A model generated the notes under the pieces. It made no database searches and was not told where the DNA came from. It saw only the letters and a list, made by a program, of their open reading frames with translations. 64,000 nucleotides of DNA from Aphelocoma coerulescens (Eukaryota; Chordata; Aves; Passeriformes; Corvidae). Location of the stretch: contig NC_091022.1 of assembly GCF_041296385.1 (NCBI RefSeq), forward strand, positions 26,555,967 through 26,619,966. The letters are read 5' to 3'. A program made the position numbers and the translations under genes. This document shows positions 37,520 through 48,800 of this stretch, one piece after another; position 1 is the stretch's first letter; every line of letters starts with the position of its first letter.

Positions 37520-37556
37520 AAATTAGACCTCATGAATTCTTCATGAGGTGTAATTT
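37520..37556. repeat. 37-base near-perfect inverted repeat (hairpin)
   Basis: Left arm 37520-37536 and right arm 37540-37556 are reverse complements with one mismatch (G opposite G at 37526/37550). The loop is TTC. The inner ten base pairs, ACCTCATGAA with TTCATGAGGT, are perfect. It is too short for a typical microRNA precursor and has no recognised transposon terminus. Confidence 0.85.
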
Positions 37557-40369
37557 GCCATGATCATTTTTCTTGGCATTTAGGTGCTGTGAACAGTTCA
37601 TTATTCATAGTTAACTTTTTTGACTTCTGAGTCCTCAAAATGGATATGTCTGCATGAATTTTCTGGGGTTTAGAATTTTTTTCAGGTTTTGATTTTAGGA
37701 AAGGATTGTTTGTGGTATGTTTAAAAACACTTCTCTTTAGTGCCTATAAATAACACTTATTCTTAAGAGTCTTAATTGTGACTTTTTTTATACATGCCAA
37801 ATCAGTTTCTGTGTAATGTGGAATATGGTCAGTGGAGTATACAAAACTCAGCAAGAATGGGTGCTGATTATTTGCTGAATACAAGCTCCTTTCAGTGTTA
37901 CATATGTGGCAGTCTCAGTTCAACATGCAGACCTTCTTTTAGACTGCTGAGAACAAATTTTCTAAATATAAAAAAATGTATATTTACATTTATCAAGCCA
38001 TTGGCTATTGCTTATGCATGCAATAGGGAGATAAGGCTGTCTTAGTCTGTGGGTAGTTTTCCAAATGATTCATTAACAGTGCTTTGTAATGGTAGATGGA
38101 TGTCACACATTTACTGTAATAAGTGAAGATTAGTGTCAGTTACTCTGGCTTGTAATAGTTTGTAATTGTAATAGTTGTGTTTATACATACCGTATTTTTT
38201 GCATTATTGTTGGAACTAATTTTTTAGCAGGAATGAGTTGAAATTAATTGAATTAGTTGAAAAAACAATGAAGATGTGATGGAAGTATTTCTGAAACATT
38301 ACTGATGTAGGAGTTGCTCTAATGGGTGTTTGTGGCAGATACTCTGTGGGAGTGGTTTATACCTAGCCTTTTGGTAAGCAGTGTTTTGCAAAACAGTGGC
38401 AAAGCTTATGTTGTCTTCCCCAAAGCATTTCTTTGTGAAATCTGTCAAACTAAAATACCTCGTACTTTGCTGATACATTACCATAGTGAGAAAAGTAGTA
38501 CACCAGGAAATCATCATTTTTAAAAGTAGCAGTCTGATGAAGTACATGCACAGTTTGAAACATATAACTTAGAATTTAAAGACTGTGATTTTCTATTACA
38601 GATGGTATTTGTCAGTGTTAGAGTATTGAGATTATTGGTAGCTAAATGTTCAAATGTCTATTGGCAATAACTGCAGTTTATTCTCCTTCAAAGATACCAT
38701 TACCCCATATATACAGAGTATCATATTGCAGTATTGGGAGTCTGGCAAGTTATTGCCCCCAAAAAAATAAAATGCCTCTTTATACCAGTAGCATGTGAAT
38801 GTCATCACACATGACATTTGTGCTGTAATATTTCAGGACTGGTAGTAACTGCCTAAATTGGGTCAGAAAAGGTCTACAAAAAGAGATGTTGCTCAGAGCA
38901 CAGAGATATTGCTAGTTTTACTTTGTTATAGAGGTTTAAGACACATCTTCAGGGATAACAGTATATTTTGTTTTGAAAAAATTAACATTGAGGTTAAGTC
39001 ACTTTGGAATTTTCAGCATTTGTTTTGCCTATATCCAGATAAGCCCTTGATGAGTTAGGCAGACTTAGGATATTTTGGTAGAATTGAATTGCAGCCCAAT
39101 ACTTTCCTGTATTTAAAAAAGTTATTACCAGTAATTAAAACACAGTAAGTTAAGTGTGTGCCCTGGAAACTGGAGTACTGATTTTAGAACTGTTCATACT
39201 GTGATACAGGTATTAAATTAAAAATTTAAATCTTAGTGTTGTGGATAGAGGGGGGGGGGAAAGAACATACAGCAGCTGTCATGTTGAAATATATTTGAAT
39301 AAATAATGTTCCTCTTATGTAATGTGCTGACTGATGTGGAATTGACAGCTACTTAATACTAAAAACAGTGCTTGACAATAAACATGCCAGTGCATCCGCA
39401 CTAAACTCTGCCCGGGGTTTGAGCTTCAGACATGTTGGAGACAGGACCAAATGTCTGGGAAGGAGAGCTGGGGCTCACTTGTTTGTTACCACTAATAATG
39501 TAAGTCTTGACTCATCACAGGAGTCAGTATGTACACCTAAAGTAAGTGTTATTCCTTTGTGCCTGTGAGAACTTCGAGTGCAAGCTCTGCTATAACTGCT
39601 TTTGCACAGAAGCCACTCTGTAAATGGAGACTTAAAATTATGCAGAAAAAAAAAAATCTGAAATCCTCTATTAGCAATGCTTTTAATAATTCTTCAGCAT
39701 TTCTCTTCATCCATTATCTGTTTTTTAATATGTATATAGCAAATGGATTTTCAGTAACCTATGACTTGGCAATAATTCAAAGGGCAAATAAGTGCCTTGA
39801 TTTTCCTTTCTACTATTAAAAAAATCGGGAAAACTGAATTGGAGTTGAGAGCAGCTAGAAAGAAAACCTGGCACCTGGTGCAAAATTAGTTTATGCCAAG
39901 ATACTTTGAAGTATGAGGAAATGTACTTGTTCAGTAACAGATTTTTACAGAGCATCTTACTCTTAATGTTCTGAATGTGTTAAATGTCTTGGGTTGAATT
40001 CTGTTCCTTTGCTTGGTGGGGAAGGTATGCATGTTGAAAATAAAACTAAAAAGCATTTGCAAAATGCCTAAGTAGGACACCAACCAGTTTGAAATTTTGT
40101 TTTCTTTCACAGATTTTTTTAAAAGATCCAGAGTTATTGTCTACCGTGGGGAACTATAGATAGCTTTTGAGTCTGTTGCTAATAATAGATGATGTACCTT
40201 TCTCGGTGTGTTGGGCTAGAGTCCTGCTTCTGCTGAAACTGAAACCAGTGGTGTGGTGCTCCTGAAGGCAGCAGGATCCAGAGGGGCAGGATCAGTCCCT
40301 AAAACTGCAGCTTATCTTGTGGGGTTTTATGTTGGCAAGAATCTGGTCCAGTGATGTAAAGGCGCACGG

Positions 40370-40640
40370 GAGGCTGCCGTTAACCATGTCAGCTGCTTCA
40401 CTCATCCTCTGACTATGCATTAGCGTCGGAACTGGGATTTTTTTCCCCCAATTTCAATCGAGTGGATGCAGATGCAGCCTGTAGGAGCAGGCTGTGCTGA
40501 GCTGGAGCGCGGCCGCCTTGGGGTGCGAACCCCAGCCCTGCAGCAGCTGCTGGCAGAGCTCAGAGCCCGTGTCTGCCGTGGGGTCGCGGAGGTGCGGAGA
40601 TCAAAGGATGATCTTCCAGCTGGAATCCCGAGCTAAACAG
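40370..40640 (+). promoter_or_regulatory. ELAVL4: GC- and CpG-rich patch 2 kb upstream of the ELAVL4 common exon
   Basis: An isolated rise in GC and CpG includes GAGCGCGGCCGCC and several CAGCTG E-boxes. It sits in otherwise AT-rich intron, about 2 kb before the exon that contains the MEPQ start codon. It could be an internal promoter or enhancer; a transcript starting here and splicing to 42583 would use the ATG at 42595. No exon boundary is clear. Confidence 0.3.
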
Positions 40641-42550
40641 ATTTAGCAGCATCTGAAGCGTTTAAGTAGTACGTGTGAGTAAATACATGGATGGAATTAG
40701 AAGAAGGGAAGGGAAGAAAGTATGGCCGATGCTGGGTAGCAGGGGGAATCTTGAAGGAGGAGTGTGTGGGGCTGGCAAAGCTTGGCCAAGGATGCCAGCA
40801 GTATTTGGTGCCACGTGGCTGGTAAAATTGGCAGGGGGATTCTGGTTTGGATGTGCCCATGTCTTTCATAAAGTGACTATTTTTGTGCAGTTTATTTTCA
40901 AAATGATTCTGCTGTGTGGTTTTAAGGCATTTCTGTTCAGCACAATGTGGCAAGGCTTCTTTTTATTTAAAAGCTGTTAAACCAAGCAGCTATTCCTGGG
41001 CTTGATAATAAAAATAATGGTAATTCAAAACTTATTTCCATTGATAAAAAAGAGGGTTATTTCCTAAATGAGGCATTAAACTAACACTGAAGCATTTCAA
41101 TTAAAAAAAAAAGACATGACCAGAATATAACCTATTTAGACTCTGAGCCACCCTCATGCAGTTAATTTTAGAATAGACACCCTTTTTTTTGGTGTGTGTG
41201 TCCCCATCCTCCTGAATTACAGGCCTAATTTGTCACAACATGTACCTCCCTGGATTTAAAAAAGAAAGCAAATTAAGTCTCGAGTAATTATAATAATTAT
41301 AGGATCGGAAGAATACCAGGTTCAGAGTGTGTGGTGCCTTAGCCTTCTGTTCTCCTGTGTTTGTCACTGTCCCTGGGCAGTGGAATCTCCTGCCTGGGGC
41401 AGCAGTTTGCATCATTGACTCTGGTGGAGGGAGGCTGCGCCCATCCGAGGGATTATCTTCGATACCAGTGAAGCTGCACATCACAAACTTCACAGCAGGC
41501 AGCAAATGCCACCATTTGCGTTGCTTTCATTTATCCAGATTTGAGACTAAGATGATGCCCTTCCTTTGTCAGCACTGGTGACAGTGAAGACAGGCTAGGA
41601 GCCACAGTAGAGGCAAATTATATGGGAAAAAGCATGAAGTACCCAGGTTTTTCTGCTTCCTTTGTCTGCCTGTGCAGTTTTGGGACGAAAACTTGTGTTC
41701 TGCAGATAAACATGCAGGCAGCTTTGCTCACGTGATGGGTGGCACTAGTGACAATGGGGCTACTGTCCTGCAATGCACTTTGCTAAGCTGTACTCTATTT
41801 GTCATTTTTTGGAAAGGTCTCTGAGTATCTTCTGTGAAAGCAGGAGTTTTCTGTTTCCAGGTAGATGTGCTTGTTATAATTCCAGCCTTCACCTGTGCCT
41901 GATAAGCCTTTCTCTGATTAAACCTTTTTGATTCCAGTAAATATCTGAAGACCTTTGTATCTGTGAAGATTGCAAATCCAGGGCTTTATTGTTTAAAGAG
42001 ATGTCAGTTCGTTAGTGAATAATATAGGTGGAGAATATAGGTCATCACTGGAACCAGTAAAGGGTATGTCTTGGGACACCAAGTTTATTAATTGAAGGCA
42101 GGCTGAGTGACGACACGGTGCAGATTGACTGTGCCTGGTTAATGTTGTTGTCATTGCACTCTGTGATACAGTTATTAAATAGGTAAAATATTTTACCTTT
42201 TCGTATAGAGCCATACACTTACTTCATCTGATTTAATGGAACTATAATTTTAATTATGATTATTACCTTAAATTATAATTAAATTTATGTGGTTTAAATT
42301 TACATTTGTGAAAATGGCTGCGTGATGAAAGCAGAAATCAGCTTCGCGTTAACAAAAAAAGAAGGTTTTTTAACTGCATCTTAGTATATGCTCACAGCCA
42401 AAGACTAGCATGACCTACTTTGCAACAATAACAGAGGAATCAAGCCGGGTTTTTTTGTTGAAGTATCTAAATTGGCCACGAATGCTACCTACTCAATTCG
42501 TTTGTGAGTATCTTTAAAAATAGCTATTGTATCTATGAAACTTAAGGGTG

Positions 42551-42582
42551 TTTTTTTTCTTTTTTCTCTTATTTTGCTGTAG
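42551..42582 (+). promoter_or_regulatory. ELAVL4: Splice acceptor and U-rich tract of the ELAVL4 common exon
   Basis: A long T-rich tract (TTTTTTTTCTTTTTTCTCTT) leads to GCTGTAG, with AG at 42581-42582. Hu proteins bind U-rich RNA and are known to regulate splicing, including of their own transcripts, so this tract is a plausible autoregulatory target; that is inference. Confidence 0.85.
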
Positions 42583-42823
42583 ATAATTAGCACCATGGAG
42601 CCTCAGGTGTCGAATGGCCCTACTTCCAATACAACCAATGGACCCTCCAGCAACAGTAGAAACTGCCCTTCCCCCATGCAGACAGGGGCTGCTACAGATG
42701 ACAGCAAAACCAACCTCATAGTCAACTATTTACCCCAGAACATGACCCAGGAGGAGTTCAGGAGTCTCTTTGGGAGCATTGGTGAAATTGAATCCTGCAA
42801 GCTCGTGAGAGACAAAATCACAG
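42583..42823 (+). CDS. ELAVL4: ELAVL4 (HuD) first common coding exon, N-terminus and start of RRM1
   Basis: 241 bases encode IIST, then MEPQVSNG through LVRDKIT, and end with the first base of a split glycine codon (phase 1) at a GTAAGT donor (42824). The exon can be entered in phase 0 from either leader, or translated from its own ATG at 42595 (ACCATGG, a strong start context). The acidic and Asn/Ser-rich N-terminal segment is followed by RRM1 from about [15 protein letters not shown]2 is LIVNYL, helix 1 is [13 protein letters not shown], and strand 2 is [13 protein letters not shown]1 (GYGFVNY in the family) must lie in the next exon, outside the window. [12 protein letters not shown] and [12 protein letters not shown] distinguish HuD from ELAVL2, which starts METQLSNGPTC. 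HuD is a neuronal AU-rich-element RNA-binding protein of nucleus and cytoplasm that stabilises mRNAs during neuronal differentiation. No frameshift or missing key residue is seen. Confidence 0.97.
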
Positions 42824-45800
42824 GTAAGTGCTTTGTGTTGTGGATTTTGCCTGCATTAGGGTCAGCTTGTATTTGGGGTCGGCAGAACCTTGGTGCTTGT
42901 GTTGCAAGTGCTCACACAGGGAATGCAGCAGATGCTGTGGTGAACTTCAGGGACAAGCTTAGTTTTCAGTGCTGCACGGTGGATCTAGAGCAGCTGAGAA
43001 GCCCCTCGACTCTCAGCCCCCACAGATCTGGGGGAGAAGCCTGAACATTGCCAGTCTGCATGTGCGTAACACACTGTGCAGCTTCTTGCAGGAGAGCTTA
43101 GATGGTGGCCTTGCTTTCCTAGTCATTCTCGTTTTTATTTGACATGGACTTGTCTGAATGGCTTGAGGCAACTGATGGTTCCTAATTCTGACTCTATTTG
43201 AGCTTCCCCAGACCTTCATTACATTTCTGCCTGTTTAAGAGCACCGTAAGGTGAGGTTGTTCAACCACGGTGGCTTCAAACCACAACAGTTCTCTATGTC
43301 CATCACAGCTTATTGACCACAGTGTTCTGGAACAGCAGTGGGCTCTAGTTGGGACACCCTCCTCTGGATTTCATTCAGACATCTGTAGACATTAGGTAAT
43401 TAACTCTGGTCCCCAAAAACATTTCAGTTTGCCGTGATCCTTTTTCATATGAAGCAGCACCCATTGGTAGGTGCCTTCAGAATAAAAGCCTCCCATGGCA
43501 GATGCTGCCTCAACAAGGAGAGGTGCCTGCACTGTCGCCAGAGGAGGTGTGGATGGGTGCAGATGCACCTGTCCTAATCCACATCCTTGCTGCCGCAGCC
43601 AAAAATCCACTGGTGCACAAGATGGGATGAATAATCAGCTTTTATAGCTTGCTTTATAGGTTAGTTTTATAGGTTGTGTGTCTACTTGCACCGTAGGTGG
43701 GAGCAGCTGAAATTTCACTGCTGTTCAGTGCATCATCAGTGCTGTTATGTTTAGCACAGAGAGCAGCAGCCTTGGGAGGGAAAGGGTTCCAGAAAAAGAG
43801 TCAGCTCCCCTCAGAGGCTCTCCTGGCAACTTGGGTGTGTGCTCTGTGGGAAGAGGCACCACGGGAAGATGAGGAATTAAAATGTGAATCTCCATACCTG
43901 CTTCCATAACATCCTGGCAGCCATTGTATTGGCAGCATTATGATCTGCTTAGTGCCTTTCAGCATGCAATGCTTCTTTTTTGTTTACTTCCTGACACACA
44001 GCAATGCTCTGGTCTGAACACAAGGCACATAACAAATGGCAGTAGCTGTAGGGCAGCTTGAGTCCTCACAAGTGTAGTCCAGCAGAGCTTTCTTTAGCAC
44101 ATTGACCATGATGTATCTGTTGCAATAAATCTTCTGATTTGGCCACAGCTTCGGGTGTTTTAAAAAGAAGATTGAAAAATTGAATTGACTTTTATTTACT
44201 CTTTTTTTTTTTTCTACAGACCTTTGTTTTTGTTCTAGTCTGAAAATAATCTGAAAAATTTAACTGCAGGTTAGTTCAGTTCAGACAGAACTGAATACCT
44301 AACCCTCATCTATAAGAGCCTAGGGTGCCTAACTGGAATTTTCATCTTGTGTTTCATGAGCTTTTACTGCTTACCCTATCCCTCCAATTCATGGTGATGT
44401 CCTTGCAAAATAAGTTCAAGATTTTAGATACTCAGTGTTGTTTTCATAGGGAATGGGTTGGCTCTGGACAGAGAGCCATTACTTCATCAGCTAGGAACAG
44501 TATTCTTTTTGTTTCATTCCCTCTCCAGGCTTTTGTCTTTCTGTTTGAAGATGTGAAAAATTTGCTATATGATCTTCTGACATATTCTTGGGTAGTTTTT
44601 TTGCCTATGCCTTTTCTTTCTATACAAAGTGCATAAATCTTTGATCACTAAAATACTTTAAAGGAACCATTCTTTAAAAAAAACTTCCACAGATGCCTTG
44701 AGGACATCACCCCTACGTGTTGTTTTAAGTGATGATACAAGTACAAAAGAGCCAAATTTGTAAAAAAAAAAATTGTTCTCCAAATTATCTGTGCTGTTTT
44801 TGAAAACAGAATTTAATCTGCCAAGATTTTTCAGGCCTGTTATCAAGGCATTGTGCAACATGACTGAATTTGAGGATGCATGTTCATTCCTCACATTGAA
44901 TTCGGAGTTAGTAAATCAAATGCAGTCCTCTGCCAGAAGCAGTTCATGTTTTTAAGGTTCTTAGAACATGGAGAGTAACAAAATGGAAATGCACTGAGGT
45001 CATACCCAGCTCATCTTTCTGGATCATCATGTAAGCTTGTTCTTCATTAGGCCCCTGGACTGGTTTTTTGGGATGGGAGGGGGGTGGAAGTATGCCAGTA
45101 GGCTGCTAGAGGAATGACTGGTTTTTCAGGGACTCTTTGCTTTTTTTCCTTATTAAAAATCAATAGAAGTATTTTTTCTGACAGTGAAAGCTATATTGCA
45201 AAAAGCCCAGTGAATTCTTAAGCTATTGCTGAAGCAGTGAAGATGTGAAACAGTTTAGATTTTGTCTGCTTTTGGATTTATTGTTTCTGTTGAAAGTTTT
45301 GTGGCTTTAATAAATCTAACGAAAGCATGCTCTGTTTTGTTATGCCCTTAAACAAGTGTGCTGTTCTTTCTGTTAAAAGTCTGGTTTGTCTTCGTGTATT
45401 TTAAGTTTGCTTCTTTCTTGCTGGGCTGAATTACCAGGCAAATCAAAAAAAGTCAGAATCAAAAGCTGTAGCGAGAGCTTGCTTCAAGAAAAATAGAAAA
45501 GGTCATAAACCAAATCATGTTTAAATAGTTATCCTGGCAAAACCATAGTAGAAAATCTCAAATGTATTTCTGAAGCTAGGTAGCATTGAATTGGTTCATG
45601 TAAAAGATTCTATTTCTCCTGTCAGGGAGCTGCAAAGTTTTTTGGTTGTTTCTTTTTTTTGGAATAATGAGTCTTCTGAAATGTTTTCAAGGAGTTAAAA
45701 GGTAAAGAAAGTCTGTTTAAACGTACTGGATCTCTCCGATAAAATTCATGACCTGAACTCTTTTATTCATTTTAAATTTGGTTAGACAATGTATGACAGG

Positions 45801-48800
45801 AATAGTCATCTGCTCCAAGTCTTTTTGCAGTCTTAGAACAGTAGTGGGAGTTTTTAATAAAATTGGTTTGTGATGTTGCCCCCTCGCTTTGGAAAGGCAC
45901 ATGTTTAAACAAGCATATTCCTTTACTAAAAAACTATGCTAATTTGGTAGTACACCGCACTGAGTTGAATAGGAATGACAGCTTCTAAGACAGCCTTTAA
46001 TTTGGTATTCAAAACCAAAATCGTAAACTTGGGTTTTGTTTGGTAGCTTCTCAGAACAGGCAGGATATACAGTAGCATTTTTTAAAGATGCTAATGACTT
46101 GAGAGAGGAGATGGAAGTCAGGCATACATTTTAATTATGGGGGAAGGGTTGCAATAGCAAAAATGGTTTGGGTTTTTTTTTTTCCACTGCAGAGATTTTA
46201 AGGGAAATGAGACAAGGAAAAACAGACTGAAGATAGTTGCCTTCATTTGGCAGGGGTGTTTAATAAAAGCAGAACTTGTGGTTGTAAAGTGTGCTTATTA
46301 AATTCTTCATTTACACTACCTAATTAATTCTAGCATTTTAAATTAACAGTGAAACTGGTCCCTGCTGTACCATTTCATAGCTACAGCATATTTCGTCCAA
46401 CAACCCAGTTGTTCAGGTTTAATCAGCTGCACTCAAAAAATGAGAAGGAACTTGGGTTTAAAAAAAAAGCCAGCTGAGTGGCATAAACATTTTGGAGCAG
46501 TGTTAGATGAGGGGAGGTGACTTCAGGGAGGAAACCCATGGCTTCAGATGGATATGAGACTCAGCACTAACCAGTGATACTAAGCTGTGCAGTGTTGCAG
46601 ATGCTCTTTATTTCTTACTTTGTCTGAAGAAAACCAGTGACAAATATCTTCATCACTTGAAGGAAAGGGTTTGAACTCATGAGAATTTTCAGAGAAGAAA
46701 TGCTGAACTTTTGTCCTGTGTTTGCAGACAAAAGATCTAGTCAATGTAGTGTCCATCAGAAAATGTAAGTGCTGCTGGCCCAGTGAGTTGTCCTTGTTGA
46801 CATAGTTTGTGTGTAGGGGAAGGGGATGTTTGTTATTAATTTTTTAATTGATTTGGTAGCTTTTAAGATTCATGTTTTTGTTTCTCTGTAACCTACTCAG
46901 AAACTTATGTCTCTGAGTCTTCAGATGATCAATATCCAAAAATCTTCGGTCTGCAAATCTTTCTCATCTTCAAATGATCCAAGAACACTGTAAAGCAGAG
47001 TATTTATTGATACAAGATTTCTGTGCATCCCTTAAGTTATGACAGGGTTTGCATAATTCTGCTGTGTGGTACAGTTTGATGTTCTTTGCATGTGTAATCA
47101 GGAACTTTGTTGTTCCTCTGCCCAAAATGTAACTCTGTTGGTTTTGTTTTTTTGTAATTGTTCCTTTTTGAATTTGCAATTCCTTTAAGATTATGTACAA
47201 AGACTGAAGTCTTTCACTTTAGTTTCAGGTATTTACAATAGTACCGATGCAGGTTTAGATTAAAACTGCGGTTCAGAAATAATCATGGCATTGTAAGTAT
47301 AATTTAAATATCAATGATCCCAGTGAAAAGGAGAGAAAGAAATACTGACTGCTTTACCTATAGTCTTCTCTAGAAGTTCTGGATTTTCTACTCCTTACTC
47401 CTTGGATTTTCAAACATAAGATCCAAGAACCAAAACCTAATAAAATGACAGTCAGAAGTAATGTAGCATTATCTGAACAAGTACAGGAAGGTATTTTTCA
47501 CATGAGAAGTGTGCAATGCTCATTCCTCTGTGGAAACTGGTAAATTGTTGACCTGGGAAGGCTGTTCTGCCCCTTCAATTCCAAAGTTTGTCCACACTTA
47601 ATTAAGTTGGTATGATGTGCCCTGTAGAAAAAAATATTTTTTCCAACTTTCCTGTAAAATGAGTAGTTCACCAGCACATACTGAAAAGGTGCTGCTGTAA
47701 AAAGCAAAGACCCAGATTTTATTTAACCAAGTGTGTTCAGCAAGTGGTGGGGAACTGGTGGGTTTCTATCTAGAACATGCTGTTCAGAGCTGCATGTTTT
47801 CTGTTTGCTGAAATTTGGAGCTTAATTGAGCAGCCTTAATTTCAGCATCTGGATTTGGTGACTGCTTTGAAAGCAAGGGATGGAGAAGGCCTGTATCCTC
47901 AGGAGCAGGAGCCATTAATTGCACAGTGGTGATGCGCAGGGAGGCAGGAGACAAGGCAGGCAGGAATGGCCATGTTCTCAGGAGGGAAGCTCTTGGGTCT
48001 GATGGCAGATGTGCAGTAGCAGGAAAACACTCCCTAAGCTTTTCTTGGTAAGCAGACATCAGCTAGTTATTGGCCCAGTGTTTGCAGCAGGCAGCAGACA
48101 AGTTTTATGTATTTTATTGGAGGTTTTGATGCGTGGTAGAGTAGATAAACCGGGAGGTCACAGTGTCCGTCTGGGTGGGAATCAAAGGAGGACTCTGGAA
48201 TCTCATCATAATGTAAAGACACAAAGCAAAAATGGGATTAATGGCTAAATTTAATTTTAGAGAACAGGCCTTTGGTAATACAGTTCATGACAATAGGTAA
48301 CCATTGCATTTACATTGCATAACCATTGCATTACACTTAGGCTGGAAATTGCAGAAATATTAGTAAAATTGTGCTGCTTCGTCAAGGGGAGAAAAGATGT
48401 ATTTTTATTTAAGGTAAATAGTTCACAGCTGTTTATGCTTAGAAGCTGCAGGTAGAACACGTATTCACTGAAAAATTAACATACAAAGGCTGCCAGTGTT
48501 TTGTCTATCTTTTCTTTAAGAATTTTGTAAAATGGTGTGCTAGAAGTGTTCTGTGGGAAGAAAAAAAATTGATCCATATGCAGATAAATATAGCTTACAG
48601 TGAAACCTAGCATTAGGGTACCTGATCTGAGATGACTGAACCTCTAATCTGAGCATAAACTACTTCTGCATTTGATGTCCAATTCACTGATTGTGCTTTG
48701 AAAGTGCCTTCCATTTTGAGATACTACTGGTTCCAGCGGTTTTCCCCACTTAAAATACATTAAACAGATAGGATTATAGAATGCAGGGATTATGTTAGAT

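Larger units (their letters stand above)
25300..42582 (+). other. ELAVL4: Long ELAVL4 intron before the common exon
   Basis: About 17 kb, AT-rich, with only chance-length frames; the longest, at 34564-35106 on the + strand, has no recognisable domain or splice support. It contains a CpG-richer patch with possible splice sites at 29776-29969, a hairpin at 37520-37556, a G10 run at 39250-39259, and a second GC-rich patch at 40370-40640. No tRNA, intact transposon or other gene was seen. Confidence 0.6.

Noticed and set aside
42824..43044. Extension of the ELAVL4 exon open frame to a stop at 43044
   Set aside because: The donor at 42824 is strong and the HuD sequence departs exactly there, so the extension is intron.
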